Assembly: GCA_003165095.1 (NCBI GenBank)
Contig: PLSH01000428.1
Location: 1-5,170 of the forward strand
DNA: 5,170 nucleotides
DNA from: Acidobacteriaceae bacterium
GTDB lineage: Bacteria; Acidobacteriota; Terriglobia; Terriglobales; Acidobacteriaceae
Direction: 5' to 3'
Of this stretch, positions 1 to 5,170 are shown one piece after another. Within the stretch, counting starts at the first letter, position 1, and each line of letters begins with the position of its first letter. Position numbers and translations under genes: made by a program. Below the pieces are notes generated by a model. The model was not told where the DNA came from and ran no database searches. It was given only the letters and a program-made list of their open reading frames with translations.

Positions 1-1263
1 ACATGCGGTTGCGAAGAGGGGCATCAATCCCGCCACCAGAAACGCAGGTCCGAAAGAAAAGCGATCCACCAGAAAGCCCACGGCAATGGTAAAGACCGCG
101 CCCACCAGTCCCGCTGCCAATCCGCTCAGGCCGGTAACCGTCGCCACCACATCCTGGGGAAACAAATCGGATGGCAGAGTCAGGCCCATTGTCGACCAGC
201 TTGCGTAGCCCCACAGCGCAAAACAGATCAGCCCCAGCGCCGTATAGACGCTGTGCGCGCTGGCCGCGGGTATCCCGGCAAGAATCGGCAGGCAACTGAA
301 GACGCATACCCAAATGCGGGCACGAACCACCGGCATGCCGCGCCGGATGCAATAGCCTGAAATCAGGCCCCCTGTAAAATTCCCCAGATCGGCGGCGATG
401 AATGGCATCCAGGCAAAGATGGCGATTCGCTGCAGGCTGAATCCACGCGCATCGCTAAGATACTTGGGCAGCCACGCAATGTAGAACCACCAGATCGGAT
501 CGGTGAGCGCGCGGCCGAGGACGATGCCCCACACATTTCGATTTCCCGCAAGATTGAGCCAGCGCGCCACGCCGCGTTGCGCCGAGGCAACAGGAACATC
601 CTGGCCCGCGCGGATCAACGCTACCTCCTCCGGCGTCACCCTCGGATGATCGTCCAGCAGATGGTAGACGCGCAGCCACATCAGCAGCCACACAAATCCA
701 ATCGCTCCTGAAAAGACGAAGGCCGATCGCCAGCCAAATTCGATCGCGATCAAAGGAATTGACAGAGCAGCCACCGCTCCTCCCACGCTGGAGCCGCTGT
801 CGAAGATCGCTACCGCCAGACTGCGTTCCTGGCTGGGAAACCACTCTGCAACCGTCTTGCTGGCTCCCGGCCAGTTAAAGCCCTCTCCAATCCCCAGTAA
901 GAATCGAAAAAATGCAAAGCCGAAAACAGAGCTCGCAAATCCGGTAAAAATGTTGACGACAGACCAGAAAACCACGGCCAGAGCCAGCCCCAGCCGCGTG
1001 CCTACGGCGTCAAGAAAAATGCCGCCGAGCAGCCATGTCACCGCATACGACACCTGAAACGCCGCAAAAATCTTCCCCAGGTCCGCATTCGTCAGATGAT
1101 ATTGCGCCGAAATAACCGGAACCAGAAGAGAAAACGTCTGGCGGCTGATGTAATTGATCACCGTTGAAAAAAACAGCGTCCAAACGATCCACCAGCGCAC
1201 TCGTCCCGCGCTACGAGGCTTCAGCCCCTTCCCGGTTCGCTCCATGAGATTCACTCGATTCAT
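1..1263 (-). CDS. MFS transporter, ACS family, hexuronate (ExuT)-like; 3' end cut by window edge
   Basis: Probable proton-coupled importer of a sugar acid (hexuronate or aldonate type) in the inner membrane. The minus-strand frame is open from ATG 1263 to the left edge, 421 codons. A second in-frame ATG at 1245 gives 415 codons; residue numbers here use that one. ATG 1263 has a weak GGAA four bases upstream, ATG 1245 only a poor GAGTG, so the start is uncertain. The protein is strongly hydrophobic with about 12 membrane segments, the last one cut. Visible motifs are NYISRQ (31-36, TM1), the MFS motif-A-like GGIFLDAVGTRLG (74-86), R114 and E121 in FRFLLGIGEGFNWP (TM4), a cytoplasmic loop near 195-230, LTDPIWWFYIAWLPKYL (247-263), FAWMPFIAADLG (277-288) and VVATVTGLSG (366-375). 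The last two blocks resemble E. coli ExuT as recalled. The usual length is 420-440 residues, so little is missing. It follows the oxidoreductase at 1329-2759 by 65 bp and is probably cotranscribed. Family is confident; substrate is inferred. Confidence 0.93.
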   Translation of the reverse strand, partial: MNRVNLMERTGKGLKPRSAGRVRWWIVWTLFFSTVINYISRQTFSLLVPVISAQYHLTNADLGKIFAAFQVSYAVTWLLGGIFLDAVGTRLGLALAVVFWSVVNIFTGFASSVFGFAFFRFLLGIGEGFNWPGASKTVAEWFPSQERSLAVAIFDSGSSVGGAVAALSIPLIAIEFGWRSAFVFSGAIGFVWLLMWLRVYHLLDDHPRVTPEEVALIRAGQDVPVASAQRGVARWLNLAGNRNVWGIVLGRALTDPIWWFYIAWLPKYLSDARGFSLQRIAIFAWMPFIAADLGNFTGGLISGYCIRRGMPVVRARIWVCVFSCLPILAGIPAASAHSVYTALGLICFALWGYASWSTMGLTLPSDLFPQDVVATVTGLSGLAAGLVGAVFTIAVGFLVDRFSFGPAFLVAGLMPLFATAC

Positions 1264-1275
1264 TTCATTCCGATT

Positions 1276-1302
1276 GACCCTGCCGACCCTGTCGATCCTG
1301 GG
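1276..1302. repeat. Three tandem degenerate 9-bp units in the leader of the MFS gene
   Basis: Three consecutive 9-bp units of pattern GAyCCTGnn on the plus strand start at 1276, 1285 and 1294. The first two differ at one base; the third is more diverged. They fill part of the 65-bp gap between the oxidoreductase stop codon and the transporter start, so in the minus-strand transcript they lie just upstream of the transporter's start. No hairpin or terminator is evident around them. Function is unknown and may be nil. Confidence 0.5.
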
Positions 1303-1328
1303 TCCATTTCCTGCGTCTCGTAGCGTGC

Positions 1329-2759
1329 TTAAATAGTCCGCGAAACTGACTGATCCACAATCTCTTCCTTCTCCGGATTCCAGTAAAGCCTCTTGCCGCT
1401 CCAGTACGATTGCGCGGCCATAATGGTCACGATCGAGTGCGAGAATCCGTGATCCACGTTCGCATTCGGCTGGGTTCGCGACTGCATGGCTTTGAGCCAG
1501 TTCATAATATGCACCACGCTGTCGTCATCTGGGCCGTTCGAGTCGGGCGGTTCGGCGCCGGCAACCCTCACCACTTCTTCTTGGTCTATTGCGGGACTCA
1601 CGATCGGCACGCCCTTCGATTCCGCCGATCCTGACCATTCATCTCGGCCGCCTTCTCGGCTGACCGTAAACAGCGATGCGCCTTCGCCGCCATAATTCGC
1701 AATCGTGCCTTCGCGGCCCTGTATCCTCGAAAAGCTTCTGAAGCTGTTCCCAAACACGCTCTTATAGGTATAAAGAAATCCCTTGGGATAAGTGACCGCT
1801 GCCACGCACGTATCGGGATTTTCGCGCCCGTCCTTCCACGCATAAATCCCGCCGTTGGCCACCACGCTCTCCGGATAAGTTTCGTCAGTCCATAAATGCA
1901 CCAGGTCGCTGCCATGGCTCATCCACTGGTCGAATATTCCCGAGGAATAATCCCTGTAAAGACGAAACTCAAGATATACATGAGGATCGAACGGTCGGTG
2001 TGGCTTGCCTGACAGCCATCGCTCCCAGTCCGTATCCTCCTCGCGAAGTTTCGATGGGCGATCCAACAGCCATTTCTTCCATTCCAGGTTCCGGTCCTGT
2101 TCCATCGCCGTGGAGTTGCCGGTATCCACGTCCACAAACCGCCAGCGCTCCTCGTTCACATTCCACTCCTGCTCGATATGCACAATGTCGCCGATACGGC
2201 CCGACCGGATAATGTCACGAACCGCCAATTGGTACGGCTCGCTGCGATGCTGCGAACCCATCTGGACCACCTGCCTCGACGCCTTCACCGCATCGCGCGC
2301 CTCTTTGGCTTCGGAGAGAACATTGGCGAATGGCTTCTCTACATAACAGTCCTTGCCCGCCCGCACCACCTCCGCGCACAGCTTGGCATGTTGAAAGTCG
2401 CCCGTGGCAATCATCACCCCATCGATATCTCTGCCCGCCAGCATATCCTCGGAGTACTTATAGGATCGTGGGTCCAGGTTAAAGGCTTCCTTTACCTGCG
2501 CCGCGCGCCGCTCCCGCGCTAGGCTCCAGATATCGCACACCGCGACTGTTTCAACCGGTATCTGCCGGGAGGCCATCTGAACCATGTGCACATGACCGTG
2601 ACTGCGCGCTCCACATCCCAGTTGAGCCAGCCTGATCCGATCGTTTGCTCCCATCACCCGCGCATAAGATCGTGCCTCCATCCCCGCCGCCAGCATGGTG
2701 CCCGCTGCCTGCTTCATAAAGGTTCTGCGATCGGTCCCAAAAGTCGAGTCATCAGTCAT
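1329..2759 (-). CDS. Tat-exported Gfo/Idh/MocA family oxidoreductase (476 aa)
   Basis: Predicted NAD(P)-dependent sugar or sugar-derivative oxidoreductase. The N-terminus has a twin-arginine motif, DRRTFMK (10-16), followed by a short hydrophobic stretch, so export as a folded cofactor-loaded enzyme is expected. The linker SYARVMGANDR (31-41) is typical of exported members of the family. The Rossmann domain begins at 42 with the dinucleotide loop GCGARSHG (48-55) and the strand-2 acidic residue in VCDIW (D76). The family signature EKP is at 141-143, and the C-terminal domain carries an HxxD pair, H282 and D285, in WMSHGSDLVHLW. The start ATG at 2759 is preceded by GGTGA with a short spacing, and the Tat motif sits ten residues in, which fits. 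Length is near normal for secreted members, possibly with a small insertion around 210-240. It leads a probable operon with the MFS gene. Substrate is unknown. It is only distantly similar to the oxidoreductase at 3158-4483. Confidence 0.93.
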   Translation of the reverse strand: MTDDSTFGTDRRTFMKQAAGTMLAAGMEARSYARVMGANDRIRLAQLGCGARSHGHVHMVQMASRQIPVETVAVCDIWSLARERRAAQVKEAFNLDPRSYKYSEDMLAGRDIDGVMIATGDFQHAKLCAEVVRAGKDCYVEKPFANVLSEAKEARDAVKASRQVVQMGSQHRSEPYQLAVRDIIRSGRIGDIVHIEQEWNVNEERWRFVDVDTGNSTAMEQDRNLEWKKWLLDRPSKLREEDTDWERWLSGKPHRPFDPHVYLEFRLYRDYSSGIFDQWMSHGSDLVHLWTDETYPESVVANGGIYAWKDGRENPDTCVAAVTYPKGFLYTYKSVFGNSFRSFSRIQGREGTIANYGGEGASLFTVSREGGRDEWSGSAESKGVPIVSPAIDQEEVVRVAGAEPPDSNGPDDDSVVHIMNWLKAMQSRTQPNANVDHGFSHSIVTIMAAQSYWSGKRLYWNPEKEEIVDQSVSRTI

Positions 2760-2996
2760 AATTCACCGTTTTCCCTTCTCGATTGCTGCTTCGCACAGTT
2801 AATTTCGTCCCCATCGCTCTAATCGCATTCATGGCGGCCATCATCTCCACTCCATGGATCCGCTGGCTCCAAATCAAAATCGATACTTGCACCTGGATGA
2901 GGGGAGCGTCAAGAAGCCGGAAAGGGCTCGCTCGCCCATGCCGGCCGCTTCGGTTTCTTCATGTCTTGCGGCCCGCCAATCGAGTTTTCATTTGTG

Positions 2997-3002
2997 TATA
3001 CT
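2997..3002 (+). promoter_or_regulatory. Candidate -10 box (TATACT) for the plus-strand operon
   Basis: TATACT differs from the sigma-70 consensus -10 at one position and lies in an AT-richer patch about 155 bp before the start codon at 3158. No good -35 hexamer is present at 16-18 bp spacing, so it would need an activator, an unusual sigma factor, or is not a promoter. The centre, GTATAC, is palindromic and gives TATACA on the other strand, so it could equally serve the leftward operon, with an even longer leader. Confidence 0.25.
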
Positions 3003-3004
3003 TG

Positions 3005-3013
3005 ATGCCGCAT
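3005..3013. promoter_or_regulatory. Small palindrome, possible operator
   Basis: ATGC-C-GCAT is a perfect 9-bp palindrome. With one mismatch it extends to a 13-bp dyad (3003-3015). It begins three bases after the TATACT box, about where the transcription start would fall, which is a plausible repressor position. It is short enough to arise by chance. Confidence 0.2.
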
Positions 3014-3135
3014 GAGATTTCCCGTTTTCTCGTATGCAAGGACGGATTATTCTGGGAACAGAAAAAATCTAAGGCGAGAGCGAACGCCTCAAACCAGCGC
3101 TGCCACTCCAGCCTGAATCGGGCCGCACAGACTTT

Positions 3136-3169
3136 GTAAGTCGATTGGAGATACAAAATGGTAAGTCGA
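3136..3169 (+). repeat. 9-bp direct repeat bracketing the ribosome binding site of the second oxidoreductase
   Basis: GTAAGTCGA occurs exactly at 3136-3144 and again at 3161-3169, 25 bp apart. The first copy precedes the Shine-Dalgarno GGAG (3147-3150) and the second begins immediately after the ATG at 3158-3160, covering codons 2-4. The ribosome binding site has a 7-nt spacing to the ATG, which supports that start. The repeat may be accidental or a binding site overlapping translation initiation. Confidence 0.55.
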
Positions 3170-4483
3170 CGTGAATTTCTCGACACCCTCGCCGTCGGTG
3201 CGGCGGGTATGGCAATTGGTTCCACCGCGAAAAGTTACAGTCAGATTCTCGGTTCCAACGATCGTCTGAATTTTGCAATTATGGGCCTGCGCTGGCGTGG
3301 CTATGCCCATTTGTCGGCGTTAATGGCAAATAAGGACACTTCCCGTATCTCGCATATCTGCGATGTGGATGACACCATTCGGGCAAAGTTCGCTGGCATT
3401 GCGGAACATGAGTTAGGTTATGCTCCCGCCAGCGACAAGGACTTTCGCTCCGTTCTCCAACAGAAAGACGTCGACGCCGTCACCATCGCCACTCCCGATC
3501 ACTGGCACACCCCTTTGGCCATCGCCGCCCTCCAGGCGGGCAAGCACGTTTATGTTGAAAAACCATGCAGCCACAATCCTGGCGAGGGTGCGTTGCTGGT
3601 GCAGGCGCAGCAGAAATATCAAAAACAAGTGCAGCAAGGCACCCAGCAGAGATCGTGCCTGCGCACCATCGAAGCCGTCGACAAGATACACAACGGCCTC
3701 ATCGGCAGTCCCTACTTCGCCAAAGCCTGGTACAGCAATACGAGAAAGACGATCGGAATCGGCCAGGAAGTTCCTGTCCCGCCGCAACTCGATTGGGATC
3801 TCTGGCAAGGGCCTGCGCCGCGCAGGCCGTACAAGGACAATATTCATCCCTATAACTGGCACTGGTTTAAACACTGGGGCACCGGCGAGGCTCTCAACAA
3901 CGGCACCCATAGCGTCGATATCTGCCGCTGGGCCCTCGGCGTCGACCTCCCCAACCGCGTAACCTCTTTGGGCGGAAGATACCAGTTTAAGGACGATTGG
4001 CAATTCTACGACACCTTGGTCACCAGCTTCGACTACAGCGATAAGATGATCTCTTGGGAAGATAAATCCTGTAATGGGATGAAGTACTACAACCACGATG
4101 TGGGCTTGACTGTAGCGGGTACCGATGGAACGGTATTCATTTATGGCGACGGCGGCGCCGGATATGAAGTTTATAACCTCAAGGGAGAAAAGACGGGCGA
4201 ATTCAAGGATGATGAAGCGACTTTTTATGACAAATTCGATGGCGATATCCCAACCAACGCCCATTTCGCTAACTTCATCGCGGCTATCGCAAAAGGCGAG
4301 AAACTTCATGCCCCAATCTTTCAAGGCAATATCGTGGTAACTATGCTTCAGCTTTCCAACATCGCCTGGGAGGTTGGCCGCGAATTGCAGCTTGACCCGA
4401 AGGATGGAAAGATTCAAAGTGATCCACAGGCAATGAAAATGTGGGATCGCGAATACGAAAAAGGCTGGGCGCCCCACCTCTGA
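3158..4483 (+). CDS. Tat-exported Gfo/Idh/MocA family oxidoreductase (441 aa)
   Basis: Predicted NAD(P)-dependent sugar oxidoreductase. A twin-arginine motif SRREFLD (3-9) precedes a small-residue hydrophobic stretch (10-23), then the family linker KSYSQILGSNDR (25-36). The Rossmann domain starts at 37; its dinucleotide loop reads GLRWRG (43-48), with Arg45 at the usual second glycine. Further landmarks are ICDVD (67-71), IATPDHWHTP (110-119), the family signature EKP (134-136) in GKHVYVEKPCSHNP, a substrate-side segment LDWDLWQGPAPRRPY (211-225), and the C-terminal NNGTHSVDICRW (247-258) with H251 and D254 as likely active-site residues. Length is normal. The start ATG has GGAG seven bases upstream. 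The stop lies 31 bp before the CBM9-like gene, so the two are probably cotranscribed. It belongs to a different subfamily from the divergent oxidoreductase and is unlikely to be a recent duplicate. The substrate is unknown; with the transporter and binding protein nearby, a glycan-derived sugar is inferred. Confidence 0.94.
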   Translation: MVSRREFLDTLAVGAAGMAIGSTAKSYSQILGSNDRLNFAIMGLRWRGYAHLSALMANKDTSRISHICDVDDTIRAKFAGIAEHELGYAPASDKDFRSVLQQKDVDAVTIATPDHWHTPLAIAALQAGKHVYVEKPCSHNPGEGALLVQAQQKYQKQVQQGTQQRSCLRTIEAVDKIHNGLIGSPYFAKAWYSNTRKTIGIGQEVPVPPQLDWDLWQGPAPRRPYKDNIHPYNWHWFKHWGTGEALNNGTHSVDICRWALGVDLPNRVTSLGGRYQFKDDWQFYDTLVTSFDYSDKMISWEDKSCNGMKYYNHDVGLTVAGTDGTVFIYGDGGAGYEVYNLKGEKTGEFKDDEATFYDKFDGDIPTNAHFANFIAAIAKGEKLHAPIFQGNIVVTMLQLSNIAWEVGRELQLDPKDGKIQSDPQAMKMWDREYEKGWAPHL

Positions 4484-4501
4484 GCATCGGCGAGTTTAAC
4501 C

Positions 4502-4506
4502 GAGGA
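4502..4506 (+). promoter_or_regulatory. Shine-Dalgarno GAGGA that selects the GTG start at 4515
   Basis: GAGGA lies eight bases before GTG 4515, ideal spacing, but 17 bases before the alternative in-frame ATG 4524, too far. This makes the GTG the likely start and keeps two lysines at the front of the signal peptide. Confidence 0.65.
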
Positions 4507-4514
4507 ACTTGATC

Positions 4515-5170
4515 GTGAAAAAAATGATCTCTTCATGCCTGCTCTTGCTGGGCAGCTCAATCTATGCCGGCGCCGCTGATAGCAGCACATTCAAAAGTGA
4601 ATACGCTGCTCACGACGTCGTGCTGGATACGGACACGCAGTCGGCTTTCTGGCGAGGGGCAACCTCGGTCTACCTTGAAGGCGATAACTGGGGCCGTCCT
4701 GTTCCCGCTTACCGGACCCGGGTAAGTTCCCGATGGACGAAGAACAATCTTTATCTCCTTTTCGCATGTCCCTACGAGGAGCTTTATCTCAAGCCTTCGC
4801 CGAACGCTGTGGACGAGACCTTCGGCCTCTGGAATTGGGATGTTGCTGAGCTGTTTATAAGCTCCGACTTTCAAAACATTCGCAGGTATAAGGAGTTTGA
4901 AGTATCGCCGCAGCGCGAGTGGATCGACCTCGATATCAATCTCGATCTTCCCGATCATACGGTGGGATGGACCTGGAACTCCGGATTCCAGGTCGCTGCG
5001 CGCATCGATCCCAAAACAAAAATATGGTATGGATCCATGCGTATTCCTTTGGCTGCTCTCGATTCGCGGCCTCCGGTTCCCGGCCGCATCTTTCGCGCCA
5101 ATTTGTTTCGCTGCCAGGGGCCGCCGGACCGGCGCAAATTCATTGCCTGGATGGCTCCGATGAGCGAGAG
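4515..5170 (+). CDS. Secreted carbohydrate-binding family 9-like protein; 3' end cut by window edge
   Basis: Probable exported sugar- or glycan-binding protein. 218 complete codons are visible from GTG 4515 and the frame is open at the right edge. Residues 1-20 form a Sec signal peptide: a positive start (KKM), the hydrophobic core SSCLLLLGSSIYA, and a signal peptidase I site after AGA (18-20). The cysteine at 8 is not in a lipobox. The mature part resembles the CBM9-like beta-sandwich: AFWRGATSVYLEGDN (44-58), RVSSRWTKNNLYLLFACPY (69-87), the acidic WNWDVAELFISSD (106-118), then YKEFEVSPQREWIDLDI (125-141) and WYGSMRIPLAAL (171-182). The order 'ligand-facing aromatic, D-x-x-E-L-F, EF-V-P, D-L-D' is the family pattern as recalled. 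No catalytic domain is visible in the part present; one could lie beyond the edge. It follows the Tat oxidoreductase by 31 bp with no terminator, so it may help supply that enzyme with substrate. Ligand unknown. Confidence 0.82.
   Translation, partial: MKKMISSCLLLLGSSIYAGAADSSTFKSEYAAHDVVLDTDTQSAFWRGATSVYLEGDNWGRPVPAYRTRVSSRWTKNNLYLLFACPYEELYLKPSPNAVDETFGLWNWDVAELFISSDFQNIRRYKEFEVSPQREWIDLDINLDLPDHTVGWTWNSGFQVAARIDPKTKIWYGSMRIPLAALDSRPPVPGRIFRANLFRCQGPPDRRKFIAWMAPMSE

Larger units (their letters stand above)
2760..3157. other. 398-bp divergent intergenic region
   Basis: This region separates the two outward-facing operons and must hold the promoters of both unless transcription enters from outside. 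Both strands have short open frames, but none has a convincing start, ribosome binding site or recognisable protein. Visible elements are a TATACT box at 2997-3002, small palindromes at 2831-2841 (ATGGC-G-GCCAT) and 3005-3013 (ATGC-C-GCAT), a weak 5-bp stem AGGCG/CGCCT at 3072-3089, and a 9-bp direct repeat around the start of the plus-strand gene. No terminator is expected between divergent genes and none is seen. No riboswitch or small RNA could be recognised by eye. Confidence 0.8.

Noticed and set aside
455..844. 129-codon minus-strand frame within the MFS gene
   Set aside because: It lies in a different frame of the same strand as the continuous transporter reading frame, whose membrane segments and motifs run unbroken through this stretch.
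1264..1328. Possible terminator between the oxidoreductase and transporter
   Set aside because: No stable hairpin followed by a T tract on the minus strand; only the short tandem units are present.
3072..3089. Hairpin AGGCG/CGCCT as a riboswitch or attenuator
   Set aside because: A 5-bp stem with an 8-nt loop is too small to separate from chance, and no known riboswitch core is recognisable.
2783..3139. 118-codon plus-strand frame across the intergenic region
   Set aside because: It starts with TTG, has no ribosome binding site, resembles no known protein and fills a region that must contain promoters.
2959..3225. 88-codon minus-strand frame overlapping the start of the second oxidoreductase
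   Set aside because: No family resemblance, and it overlaps a well-supported gene start and its ribosome binding site.
3413..4477. 354-codon open frame on the minus strand opposite the second oxidoreductase
   Set aside because: The plus-strand gene has a full set of family motifs, a Tat signal and a Shine-Dalgarno. The antisense frame has no recognisable domain and is a codon-bias shadow.
1329..4483. The two oxidoreductases as a recent inverted duplication
   Set aside because: Sequence outside the Tat region, linker and family signatures is very different (for example GCGARSHG against GLRWRG, and the C-terminal domains), so they are distinct subfamilies.

Overview
The window most likely comes from a soil-type saccharolytic bacterium, with Acidobacteriota (Terriglobia-like) the best guess. 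This rests on moderately GC-rich DNA, two Tat-exported Gfo/Idh/MocA oxidoreductases of the kind abundant in Acidobacteriota, Planctomycetota, Verrucomicrobiota and Bacteroidota, an ACS-family hexuronate-type MFS symporter, and a secreted CBM9-like protein. The lineage is inferred from gene style only; there is no rRNA or other phylogenetic marker here.

Layout: two divergent gene pairs are fired from one central intergenic region (2760-3157). Leftward (minus strand) are a Tat-signal Gfo/Idh/MocA oxidoreductase (1329-2759) and, 65 bp downstream, an ExuT/ACS-like MFS transporter (start near 1263) that runs off the left edge with probably only its last few residues missing. Rightward (plus strand) are a second Tat-signal Gfo/Idh/MocA oxidoreductase of a different subfamily (3158-4483) and, 31 bp downstream, a secreted carbohydrate-binding family 9-like protein (GTG start at 4515) that runs off the right edge. 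No RNA gene, insertion sequence, CRISPR array or convincing terminator was seen.

Working model (inference): the locus is a small carbohydrate-use cluster. The CBM9-like protein would bind a glycan or released sugar outside the cytoplasmic membrane, the two oxidoreductases would carry out NAD(P)-dependent redox steps on sugars after Tat export, and the MFS symporter would import a sugar acid. The substrate cannot be read from this sequence. The central region should hold both promoters; only weak promoter and operator candidates can be pointed out. The shared control region and the paired export signals are the most interesting points.
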